NCBI GenBank assembly: GCA_016932895.1
Contig: JAFGCA010000446.1
Span: 1-8,873, forward strand
From: Sedimentisphaerales bacterium
GTDB taxonomy: Bacteria; Planctomycetota; Phycisphaerae; Sedimentisphaerales; SG8-4
Length of the DNA stretch: 8,873 nt
Direction of reading: 5' to 3'
The translations under genes and the position numbers were made by a program. Positions 1 to 6,641 of the stretch are shown here, one piece after another. The notes beneath the pieces are model-generated. The model was not told the DNA's origin. It searched no databases and saw only the letters and a list, made by a program, of their open reading frames with translations. The number at the start of each line of letters is the position of its first letter. Positions within the stretch are counted from its first letter, which is position 1.

Positions 1-31
1 CCGGTTGATGGGTTGTTAGTATCTACGGCAT

Positions 32-64
32 TTTGTAGGTGGCCGAATCTACAGGTCTTTTTTT
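32..64 (+). terminator. Rho-independent terminator-like hairpin of an upstream gene
   Basis: TGTAGGT (34-40) can pair with ATCTACA (47-53) through seven base pairs including one G-U wobble, closing a six-base loop; U-G wobbles at 33/54 and 32/55 could extend the stem. Seven T residues (58-64) follow three to four bases after the stem. Hairpin plus T-run is the classic intrinsic terminator arrangement on the + strand. No gene in the window precedes it, so it would end a gene lying upstream of base 1. If real, it separates the kinase unit from whatever lies to the left. The stem is short and only moderately stable, so this is a moderate call. Confidence 0.45.
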
Positions 65-172
65 AAGGGGTGGTCAAGTTGGGTTTAAACATACAATCTT
101 TCCCACATCAACCTGTCCGGCAGTCGGCAGAAGGCAGTAGGGAAGCAATGCAGCGCAACACAACTCGCGGGG

Positions 173-201
173 TTGACCCGCTTGGCTGGCCCACGTAGAC
201 T
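173..201 (+). promoter_or_regulatory. Possible sigma-70-type promoter for the kinase unit
   Basis: TTGACC (173-178; five of six to TTGACA) is followed, after exactly 17 bases, by TAGACT (196-201; four of six to TATAAT). This would start transcription at about 207-209. A weaker second -10-like box, TACAAT, lies at 92-97 without a good -35. If the 173-201 promoter is used, a GTG start at 217 would have almost no leader, while an ATG start at 274 would have one of about 65 bases. Promoters of this group are poorly matched by the E. coli consensus, so confidence is low to moderate. Confidence 0.35.
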
Positions 202-273
202 CATGAAAGGACGTGTGTGGACAATGCAAACCACGTCCGACCAAGGCACGTCAGCGCCGCACCGAAGGTGACC

Positions 274-1995
274 ATGGACCTCTCGGCCGACAAAGGGAGC
301 TTGCCCACCGCGCCTTTCCCAAAGGAGGGATGCAAGACTCAACTCGGACGGTACGAGCTTCTGCTGGAAATGGGACACGGGGGCATGGCGACGCTCTTTC
401 TGGCTCGTCTTAGCGGACCGAAGCAGTTCGAAAAACTGGTGGCCATCAAGAAGATCCACGACCACCTCGCCAAAGAGGAGAACTTCGTCAACATGTTCCT
501 GGACGAAGCGCGAATCGCCGCGCTCATCGACCATCCCAACGTGGCGACGATCTTCGACATGGGCGAAGTGAAGGGCACGTACTACCTGGCCATGGAATAC
601 GTCCACGGACAGACCCTGGCCGACATTATGAAGGCGGCCACCCGCCGCAGGGACGCCTTCCCATGGCGTTTTGCCTGCCGCATCGTGGCCGACGCCGCGG
701 CAGGACTTCATGCCGCCCACCAACTACGTTCAAAGGACGGAAGACCCCTTCACGTGGTCCACCGGGACATCTCGCCGCAGAACATCCTTTTAAGCTACGA
801 CGGCCACGTCAAGGTCGTCGACTTCGGCGTGGCCTATGCGGCTGAAAAGCTGGTCGAGACGAGCGCGGGCACGCTGAAGGGCAAAGTGGCGTATATGTCT
901 CCCGAGCAGACCCGGGGCGAGAAACTGACCTTTCATTCCGACATTTTCTCTTTGGGCGTGGTTCTGTACGAGGCGGTCTGCCTCCAGAGGTTGTTCAAGG
1001 CGGCCAACGAGGCGGCCACCATCATGAACGTGCGCGAGGCTACGGTGCCGGATCCAAGGGAGTTCAATCCGCACATCCCGCAACGGTTGGTCGACGTGAT
1101 CCGGACCGCGCTGGCCGCGGACCCGGACCGGCGGTTCGGGTCCGCCGAAGAAATGTCCGAGCACCTGAACTCCGTGCTGACGGCCAGCGACTCCTCCGTG
1201 ATCCGGCACGATCTCTCCAGTATGGTCACCGGCCTGTTTCACGACCGCAAGCTGCTCAAGGACAGGGAGATCAAGGAGGCGCTGGAGAACCGGCACAGCC
1301 CCACGGTCAGGGCCATTGCGGTCGTCAGGGAGGTCGAAAGCTCGTTAAGCGCGGCGCCCACCCTGGCGGATCCGATCAGAAAGAGGATCGCGAGAAGGAA
1401 GAGACTGCTGGCGCCGGTCCTCGTGTCCGGCTTTGTGGTGTCTCTGGCCGTGGTGTTCGTGTTTTTGATCCTCCCGCTTCTGACCGCGCGACCCGCCGGC
1501 CGCCGGTCACCTGGAGAACCACGGAAGGAAACACAGAACCCTTCCGCTCAGGCACCGCAAGGTACGCCGGGCGACCACCCGGCTTCCACCGGAAAAGCGC
1601 CCCCGGCCGCGGGTCCGGTCACGTTGAAGATCACCGTATCCCCACCGGATGCGCCGGTTCGCGTTAGCTTCAGGGGCCAGAAATATGAAGGTGGGGTGTT
1701 CAAGGCGGTGGTGGCACGTTCTGAAAGACCCGAAAGGATCACCATCGAGGCCGAAGGGTTCCAGTCCGACGCGCTGGTAGTCGTGCCCACTCAGGACAGC
1801 GATCTCAAGGTGACTCTCAAGCCCCTGCCCAGGAAGTCGCGGCCGAGACCCGTGGTCACCGGACCTTCATCCAGGAAACCGCGCCCGGGGATAACGGTCA
1901 CCCGCCCCGAGTCCAGGAAGGAGCGGCCGAGACCCGGGCGGGGTCCTTCACTCCCGCCGCTCCGGGATCCTTTTAGAGGAGGGCCGACCAGATGA
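274..1995 (+). CDS. Membrane-anchored Ser/Thr protein kinase with extracytoplasmic PEGA-like domain
   Basis: Predicted PknB-type (Hanks-type) kinase that transfers phosphate from ATP to Ser/Thr residues of target proteins. Counting from ATG 274 (573 aa): glycine loop MGHGGM at 33-38; ATP-binding Lys59 in VAIKK; helix-C Glu78 in LDEARI; catalytic loop HRDISPQN with Asp165 and Asn170; DFG at 183-185; activation loop with Ser197 and Thr200 leading into KGKVAYMSPEQ at 202-212. All key catalytic residues are present, so it should be active. One hydrophobic span lies at about 378-403, followed by a Pro-rich linker, a PEGA-like beta domain at about 447-517, and a Pro/Arg-rich tail with repeated SRKxRP units. 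Topology: kinase inside, C-terminus outside. The start is uncertain: GTG 217 has an AAAGGA site five bases upstream and adds 19 residues; ATG 274 has GAAGG five bases upstream and fits the promoter at 173-201 better. The stop overlaps the next start (ATGA), indicating translational coupling. The HRDxSPQN form is typical of myxobacterial kinases. Confidence 0.93.
   Translation: MDLSADKGSLPTAPFPKEGCKTQLGRYELLLEMGHGGMATLFLARLSGPKQFEKLVAIKKIHDHLAKEENFVNMFLDEARIAALIDHPNVATIFDMGEVKGTYYLAMEYVHGQTLADIMKAATRRRDAFPWRFACRIVADAAAGLHAAHQLRSKDGRPLHVVHRDISPQNILLSYDGHVKVVDFGVAYAAEKLVETSAGTLKGKVAYMSPEQTRGEKLTFHSDIFSLGVVLYEAVCLQRLFKAANEAATIMNVREATVPDPREFNPHIPQRLVDVIRTALAADPDRRFGSAEEMSEHLNSVLTASDSSVIRHDLSSMVTGLFHDRKLLKDREIKEALENRHSPTVRAIAVVREVESSLSAAPTLADPIRKRIARRKRLLAPVLVSGFVVSLAVVFVFLILPLLTARPAGRRSPGEPRKETQNPSAQAPQGTPGDHPASTGKAPPAAGPVTLKITVSPPDAPVRVSFRGQKYEGGVFKAVVARSERPERITIEAEGFQSDALVVVPTQDSDLKVTLKPLPRKSRPRPVVTGPSSRKPRPGITVTRPESRKERPRPGRGPSLPPLRDPFRGGPTR
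1975..1983 (+). promoter_or_regulatory. Strong ribosome binding site for the TPR protein, inside the kinase gene
   Basis: AGAGGAGGG ends eight bases before ATG 1992. It lies within the last codons of the kinase gene and fixes the start of the next gene at the ATGA overlap. Confidence 0.75.
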
Positions 1996-3083
1996 CGCGT
2001 CTTGCGAAAGCGTGTTTTGTCGTGTGGCTTTTCTGTTTCGGCTCTGTCGCCGAGGCCGATGATTCGAACATGGCTCTGGCCAGGAAGCTCTATCTGCGTG
2101 CCCAGCAATACTACAAACAGAAGAACTACGACGAAGCCATCCGGCTGTTCAAGCAGGCCTTTCGGCTTTGGCCCCACCGTTCCATCAGGTACAACATTGC
2201 CCTGGCCTATGCGCTCAAGGGAGATGACGTAAGAGCCGTGACTCACCTCAGAGCCTATCTTGAGAAAGCCACGGCCAAGGAAAAAAAACTTCCCGACGAG
2301 CTTGTGCGCGCGCAGCGGCAAGTCGCCGTGCTCATCGTGCAGCATGTCCATCCGAGGGTCACGGTCTTTGTCGACGGCCGGCCGGTCGGCCGGCCGGATG
2401 CAAAAAACCAGGTGGAGATCGTGGTCAGGCCGGGCCGCCGGATCGTGGTCGTACGTTCCGGCGACCGGATCGTTGCCAGAAGAACCTTTCATCTTCCAGC
2501 GGGCAAGGAGACACCGTGGAAGCTGGCCGGGATCATCGTGCCCGAGCCGAGGCCGGTCCCCGCCCGGCCGAAGGAACCTGCCCGCAAGCCGCCCGCCCCG
2601 GTGAAGCCCGCTGCCCCTCCGACGCGCCCGCCGCCCGCGGTCAGCCCCACGCCTTCGCGTACCGCGCGGCCGACCTTGCCGGACAAGCCGGCCGGGCTTG
2701 TACCCCCCCCCGGCACTGATCGGCGTCCGACGAACACAAGGCGCCGCCGGCTGGGCCGACTTCACTGGGGCTATTTCGCGGCGGCCGTCTCCCTGGCGGC
2801 GGTAGCGGCCGTGGCCGCCGCCGCCACCGGGATCAAGGCGCTCAAGACCAACAAGAAATGGCGGGATTCTAGTTTAGACGAAGGCCTCAAGGACAAGGGA
2901 ATGATGTACCAGGACACAACCAACGCGTTTTGGGGGGTTGCCTCGGCATTTGCACTGGGAGGCGCGGTCCTCGCCGTTTTCACCCGGTGGAAAAAAACCG
3001 AGCACGAAGGTGAGCCGAGGATTTCTGCCGCGCCCCTTCTGCTGCCGGCGGGCGGCGGCGTCTCTGTCCGGTTGAAGCACTGA
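1992..3083 (+). CDS. TPR and PEGA-like envelope protein with two C-terminal membrane helices
   Basis: 363 aa, function unknown; probably an envelope scaffold or sensor. A signal peptide occupies about 1-22 (positive start, hydrophobic core, likely cleavage after AEA). Two TPR-like helical hairpins follow at about 29-96 (AQQYYKQKNYDEAIRLFKQA, then NIALAYALKGDDVRAVTHLR). A PEGA-like beta domain is at about 118-180, including VFVDGRPVG. A long Pro/Ala/Arg-rich linker covers about 183-250. Two hydrophobic segments lie at about 260-280 and 312-332, with a basic loop between them and a short tail of about 30 residues. The expected topology is TPR and PEGA-like parts in the periplasm, the loop in the cytoplasm and the tail outside. 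This architecture recurs in Myxococcota. The gene is coupled to the upstream kinase by the ATGA overlap, suggesting it is its partner or substrate (inference). It is a paralogue of the gene at 6642-7589. Runs of eight A (2281-2288) and nine C (2703-2711) lie inside the reading frame. Confidence 0.88.
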   Translation: MTRLAKACFVVWLFCFGSVAEADDSNMALARKLYLRAQQYYKQKNYDEAIRLFKQAFRLWPHRSIRYNIALAYALKGDDVRAVTHLRAYLEKATAKEKKLPDELVRAQRQVAVLIVQHVHPRVTVFVDGRPVGRPDAKNQVEIVVRPGRRIVVVRSGDRIVARRTFHLPAGKETPWKLAGIIVPEPRPVPARPKEPARKPPAPVKPAAPPTRPPPAVSPTPSRTARPTLPDKPAGLVPPPGTDRRPTNTRRRRLGRLHWGYFAAAVSLAAVAAVAAAATGIKALKTNKKWRDSSLDEGLKDKGMMYQDTTNAFWGVASAFALGGAVLAVFTRWKKTEHEGEPRISAAPLLLPAGGGVSVRLKH

Positions 3084-3167
3084 GCGACGCAACGGAGGGG
3101 AATTCCGGAATCGCGTGCCCGCCAGCCCGCTTGCCGCCACACCCTCGAACATGAAGCTGGAACAGAT

Positions 3168-3217
3168 GACCTGGTCTTCGGATGTCGCCTTGGAGTGACA
3201 GTGCCAGGTCGGCGACA
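3168..3217. repeat. Two interleaved inverted repeats in the intergenic gap 3084-3381
   Basis: GACCTGG (3168-3174) is the perfect inverse of CCAGGTC (3204-3210), and TGTCGCC (3183-3189) is the perfect inverse of GGCGACA (3211-3217). The arms alternate and the last two are directly adjacent, the order expected of an H-type pseudoknot in RNA. As DNA, the dyads are centred near 3189 and 3200, about 135-150 bases before the transcription start predicted from the sigma-54 promoter at 3310-3326. That is within the distance typical of enhancer-binding-protein sites, although spacers of 29 and 21 bases are wide for such sites. The rest of the gap holds only a short palindrome, ATTCCGGAAT (3102-3111), and no convincing reading frame. 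Confidence 0.35.
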
Positions 3218-3309
3218 CCGGGAAAACCTGAGCTCCTGAGGAAAAGGTATGCCCTAACAGCTCGATCTCCAACTGGTATTCCCCCAACCTCGGGCTGGCT
3301 GGAAAGACC

Positions 3310-3326
3310 TTGGCCCGGTTGTTGCT
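3310..3326 (+). promoter_or_regulatory. Sigma-54 (RpoN) -24/-12 promoter
   Basis: TTGGCCCGGTTGTTGCT differs from the consensus TTGGCACGN4TTGCW at one position (C for A). The invariant GG (3312-3313) and GC (3324-3325) are separated by exactly ten bases. Transcription would begin near 3336-3338, giving a leader of about 45 bases before ATG 3382. Sigma-54 promoters need an AAA+ enhancer-binding protein, so the gene at 3382 is expected to respond to a specific signal and not be constitutive. The site also overlaps the TTG at 3310, which argues against using that codon as the start of the gene. Confidence 0.7.
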
Positions 3327-3371
3327 CTACGGGTGGTCAAAATCCTTAACCGCGCCGGCTCTTCCGGCCAC

Positions 3372-3376
3372 GGAGG
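3372..3376 (+). promoter_or_regulatory. Ribosome binding site deciding the start at 3382
   Basis: GGAGG lies five bases before ATG 3382. The later in-frame ATG at 3412 has no comparable site, and the earlier TTG at 3310 lies inside the sigma-54 promoter. Confidence 0.65.
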
Positions 3377-3381
3377 CAACA

Positions 3382-6300
3382 ATGAGAGCACATCAAAACA
3401 CGCTTTCAAGCATGAAAGCCCGTACGAGACCGGGTGCTTCGATCCTCTGGCTTTTTCTGGCGGCTTTACTCGCGGTACACGCCGGATGCAGGAGCACGGC
3501 GAACAATGTCAATCTGCAGGATCCCTGCGACGGGATCCTCTGCTCCGGCCACGGCCGCTGCATCCCCATCGACGAGGCCGATATCGCCGCGCCGCCGGCT
3601 GACAGGGCGGCCATGTGCGTATGCGACACCGGCTATCGCGCGGACGGCCTCGAGTGCGTGCCGTATGATCCGTCCGATCCCTGCGCGGGTATCAACTGCT
3701 CCGGCCGGGGTCGCTGCGAGCTCGCCGGCGAGGCTCTGTCCGATCAGGTACCCGTCTGTATCTGCGAAGAAGGCGCCTACGCTGACGGCCTCGACTGCCT
3801 GCCCATCGACTCGGCAAACCCTTGCAGGGGCGTGACCTGCTCTGGCCACGGCGAGTGCATCGGCCGCAGCGTCGACGGCGCCGACTCGGATGACGTGACC
3901 GCCGGCGACACGGTCTTTGCGCCCGCGTGCGCCTGCGACGAGGGCTATGTCGAGGTGGGGCTCGGCTGTGCCCCCGATCCCTGCTCCGGCGTCTCGTGCG
4001 GAGGTCACGGCACCTGCCAGGTGGATACGGCGAGCGGCGAGCCCTTGCCCTTCTGCCGCTGCGAACCGGGCTTCTACCCCCACGGACCTCTGTGCGTCGA
4101 CCCTTGCGAGGGAGTGACATGCGGAGGCCACGGCATATGCCAGACGGAGTCGGCCGCGATCTCCGCCCAGGGTGCCGAGGCCGTGCCCACATGCGTGTGC
4201 GAGCCTTCCTACCGGGCTCAAGGGCTTGAGTGCGTTCCCGACCCTTGCGACGGAGTGACATGCGGAGGCCACGGCCGGTGCGAGGTGCTGGACATGACGG
4301 CGGGCGGTTCTCCGTCCTGCGTGTGCGAGCAGGGATACCGAGCCGAGGGCCTTTCGTGCGTGCTTTTGCCGTGCAACCCGACGACCTGTCCCACGGGCTG
4401 CTGCGACGCGGAGAACGTGTGCCGACCCGGGTCGACCAGCGATGCGTGCGGAGGCGGCGGCCGCACCTGTGCCTCATGCCCTGGTCCCTGGGCCTGCGAC
4501 GCTGGAATCTGCCGCCTCGCGCCCACCGCCAGCAGGAAATGGATCCGCAACATCCGGGCCACGGGTGTAAGGTGGACGGACGAGCCCGGCTCATCCCCCG
4601 AGTGGGGCGATCTGCCAACAGCGCCCTTCCACAAGGGAATCCAGACCGGCCTCCGCCTCGCCTCGGCCGGCTTCAACACCGCGATCAACTGGGGCTTCCA
4701 CTTCCGGTTGCGAGATGATCCGCCCCCCAACAACTGGCCTTCCGTGGGCCAGATGTTGCCGGCGATCCGGGACTTCACCCAGGGCGTACATCAATCCGGC
4801 GTATATGTCGTCGAGCACCACAGCGCGGGCCTTTTCTTCGAGCAAAATCAGCGGATCAACGGCCGTCCCAAGACGGATGTCTGCCAGGTCGACGCCTTCG
4901 GCCCTCCGGACGTGTGCCCCGCCGAGAATCACCACCACTTTTTCTGCCCCAACCGCGCGGCGGCGCGCGATGCATACCGGCTGCACGTGCAGGACCTGTT
5001 CAACCAGACCGGAATCGACGGGCTTCAGCCCGACGACATCGGGTTTCAGAGGTTCTTCGATTCAGGGGGCGGACGCAAGCGCTACGGCTGCCACTGCGCC
5101 TCCTGCCAGGCGGCCTACCGCAACTTCGAGGGCGGCGTCCACAACATAGCTCCCGAGCTTGCCGGCTACGATCCCGACTTCTGGAACAACGTCCATGACG
5201 GAGAGTTCCGCGCCTGGATACGCTTCCGCCTGTCGAGCGTAGGCGAATGGTACGATTGGCTGCGCAACGACGTCATGAGCTCCATCCCCGCGGCGCAGCG
5301 GGCGCCCATGTGGGCCTGCCAGGCGGCGCTGTCCGGCACCTTCACGCGCGAGAACGGCATCTCGTCCGAGAAGCTCGAAGAAAGCTCGAACCTCGTCTTC
5401 TTCGAGCAGATCTCCCTGGGCGGAAGCTCCAGCAGCAACGACTCCTTCGGCTACTTCCACACGTGGAGCCGCATGATCCCGGACATCGAGATCGCAAAGA
5501 GCATCGCGAGGCCCAACGACAAGCCCGTGCTCGTCCTGCGCTACAGCAAGGAAGGCGGAACCGGCGAGAAATGCGAGCGCTCCTTCTCCTGGATGCTCGA
5601 TCGAGCGTTCGGCGTGAGCTCCTGGCACCAGGGGACCGAGCACCAGGCCGACGTGTCGGGCGACCCGCACCTGGCCGCGTTGGTCCAGTGGGAAGCGGCG
5701 CGGCCGGATCTCTTCTCGCCGGCGGAGCGGCCGGCAACGGTTGGGATCCTTTTCTCGGCTCAGAGCCGCGACAACCGGCCTCAGGCCGCCTACGAGTTCT
5801 GGGGCTGGGCCCATTCGCTGCTCACACAGAACATCCCCTTCGTCGTCTTGAGGGACGACGATGTCCTGACCGAGGGGCTCGCCACCAGCCTCGACGTGCT
5901 CATCTTACCCGATGTCTCGTGCATCTCGAAGGCCCAGCAGCTTGCGATCGAAAAGCTCATCGAAGGGGGGATCAAGGTCATCGCCTCGGGCCCCAGCTTC
6001 GGCCTTTACAATAAGTACGGCGCGCCCTGGTCGAAAAGATGGATCCCGGCCGGGATCACCGCCTACTATTCGGGCACGCCCGGACAAAACGCTCTTCCGA
6101 CATACGAAAGCCGCGCCTCCGGCACGGGTCTTCGCGTGACGGTCAGCGAGGCCTCTTTGTCGTACACGCAGACTCTCGCGAACATCGTGCGCGCTTTTAC
6201 ACCGAACCGGCCGCTGAAAGTCGTTTCCGCCCCGCGAGGTATCATCGCCACTCTGATCATGCCCCAGGCGGACAGCGTGACCATGGGGCAGCCGAAGTAC

Positions 6301-6570
6301 CTCGTCCACCTCATCAACGCCACCGGATCGGCCTTTGTGCAGTGCGTAAACCCGCCGTGCACGATCCCCCGCGAGGGCCACGATGTCGACTTCCCGCAGA
6401 TCAACAACGCGACCATCCAGCTCTCCATCGCCGGCGGACCTTATCGGGCGACGCTGCACTCGGCCGACGAGTCGGCTCCTTTTGACCTCGGCACCACAAA
6501 CGGCAATAACTTGAGTGTAGCCGGAGTCCACGTAAGGCGCTACGCGGTGATAGCATTGTACGAGCCCTGA
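3382..6570 (+). CDS. EGF-repeat lipoprotein with glycoside-hydrolase-like catalytic region
   Basis: 1062 aa, probably exported and anchored to the outer envelope. The N-terminus has a basic region, a hydrophobic core (about 20-35) and a possible lipobox ending at Cys36 (VHAGC; His at -3 is atypical). Six EGF-like modules follow at about 48-92, 100-139, 147-196, 199-238, 240-284 and 287-326, each with DPCxGxxCxGHGxC then CxCxxGYxxxGLxC spacing. A further Cys-rich segment (about 331-378, TGCCDAENVC then CGGGGRTCASC) is of a kind seen in myxobacterial surface proteins. Residues about 386-760 resemble the TIM-barrel of hypothetical glycoside hydrolases (GHL6/GH42-like): YVVEHHS at 475-481, FCPN at 521-524, GIDGLQPDD at 544-552, a CHCASC cluster at 570-575, and FFEQ with Glu675. 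Asp546, Asp551/552 and Glu675 are candidate acidic residues. About 783-880 resembles the beta-galactosidase trimerisation (amidotransferase-like) domain, and the C-terminus is beta-rich. The substrate is unknown. The upstream sigma-54 promoter points to conditional expression. Confidence 0.8.
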   Translation: MRAHQNTLSSMKARTRPGASILWLFLAALLAVHAGCRSTANNVNLQDPCDGILCSGHGRCIPIDEADIAAPPADRAAMCVCDTGYRADGLECVPYDPSDPCAGINCSGRGRCELAGEALSDQVPVCICEEGAYADGLDCLPIDSANPCRGVTCSGHGECIGRSVDGADSDDVTAGDTVFAPACACDEGYVEVGLGCAPDPCSGVSCGGHGTCQVDTASGEPLPFCRCEPGFYPHGPLCVDPCEGVTCGGHGICQTESAAISAQGAEAVPTCVCEPSYRAQGLECVPDPCDGVTCGGHGRCEVLDMTAGGSPSCVCEQGYRAEGLSCVLLPCNPTTCPTGCCDAENVCRPGSTSDACGGGGRTCASCPGPWACDAGICRLAPTASRKWIRNIRATGVRWTDEPGSSPEWGDLPTAPFHKGIQTGLRLASAGFNTAINWGFHFRLRDDPPPNNWPSVGQMLPAIRDFTQGVHQSGVYVVEHHSAGLFFEQNQRINGRPKTDVCQVDAFGPPDVCPAENHHHFFCPNRAAARDAYRLHVQDLFNQTGIDGLQPDDIGFQRFFDSGGGRKRYGCHCASCQAAYRNFEGGVHNIAPELAGYDPDFWNNVHDGEFRAWIRFRLSSVGEWYDWLRNDVMSSIPAAQRAPMWACQAALSGTFTRENGISSEKLEESSNLVFFEQISLGGSSSSNDSFGYFHTWSRMIPDIEIAKSIARPNDKPVLVLRYSKEGGTGEKCERSFSWMLDRAFGVSSWHQGTEHQADVSGDPHLAALVQWEAARPDLFSPAERPATVGILFSAQSRDNRPQAAYEFWGWAHSLLTQNIPFVVLRDDDVLTEGLATSLDVLILPDVSCISKAQQLAIEKLIEGGIKVIASGPSFGLYNKYGAPWSKRWIPAGITAYYSGTPGQNALPTYESRASGTGLRVTVSEASLSYTQTLANIVRAFTPNRPLKVVSAPRGIIATLIMPQADSVTMGQPKYLVHLINATGSAFVQCVNPPCTIPREGHDVDFPQINNATIQLSIAGGPYRATLHSADESAPFDLGTTNGNNLSVAGVHVRRYAVIALYEP
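4099..4275 (+). repeat. DNA-level direct repeat between EGF modules five and six
   Basis: Bases 4099-4134 and 4240-4275 match at 35 of 36 positions, differing only at the base between GACCCTTGCGA and GGAGTGACATGC. The period is 141 bases, or 47 codons, equal to one EGF-like module. The other modules share only protein-level similarity, so modules five and six are the most recently duplicated or converted pair. Confidence 0.8.
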
Positions 6571-6585
6571 CGAGCGACAAGCCGA

Positions 6586-6621
6586 CCCTGGTCTTGTCAC
6601 CGAAAGGCGACAAGGCCAGGG
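6586..6621 (+). other. Strong intercistronic stem-loop with GAAA tetraloop
   Basis: CCCTGGTCTTGTC (6586-6598) pairs with GACAAGGCCAGGG (6609-6621) over 13 positions, 12 Watson-Crick plus one U-G wobble. After a single A/C mismatch, two further C-G pairs close a GAAA loop (6602-6605), a stable GNRA tetraloop. It lies 15 bases after the stop of the EGF lipoprotein gene and 20 bases before ATG 6642. No T-run follows, so it is not a standard intrinsic terminator. It could stabilise the upstream message, attenuate transcription, mark an RNA processing point, or lower expression of the following gene. It engulfs a TTG at 6594, which excludes that codon as a practical start for the next gene. Confidence 0.65.
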
Positions 6622-6641
6622 CGATGACGAGCGAGGCGGCA

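Noticed and set aside
203..271. ATG at 203 as a start upstream of the kinase
   Set aside because: It is in a different frame from the kinase and meets a TGA at 269-271; it encodes only a 22-codon peptide with no support as a leader.
85..723. Minus-strand reading frame of 212 codons opposite the start of the kinase
   Set aside because: It lies antisense to an unmistakable kinase domain, has no recognisable motif, and long antisense frames are expected in GC-rich coding DNA.
1791..2765. Minus-strand reading frame of 324 codons across the kinase end and the first TPR gene
   Set aside because: Composition is dominated by Arg/Gly/Pro from the mirror of the Pro/Arg-rich tails; it spans two coupled real genes and has no domain.
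3310..3381. TTG at 3310 as the start of the EGF lipoprotein
   Set aside because: The codon is part of the sigma-54 -24 element, and ATG 3382 has a GGAGG site at good spacing.
3466..4618. Two long minus-strand frames opposite the EGF array
   Set aside because: Their periodicity (for example repeated ACHSxARV-like segments) is the mirror image of the EGF repeats on the plus strand.
5062..5814. Minus-strand frame of 250 codons opposite the hydrolase-like region
   Set aside because: Low-complexity Arg/Val/Gly content, no motif, and fully inside a well-supported plus-strand gene.
6594..6641. TTG at 6594 as the start of the second TPR gene
   Set aside because: It lies within the left arm of the strong hairpin, lacks a ribosome site, and would put an unneeded extension in front of a normal signal peptide.
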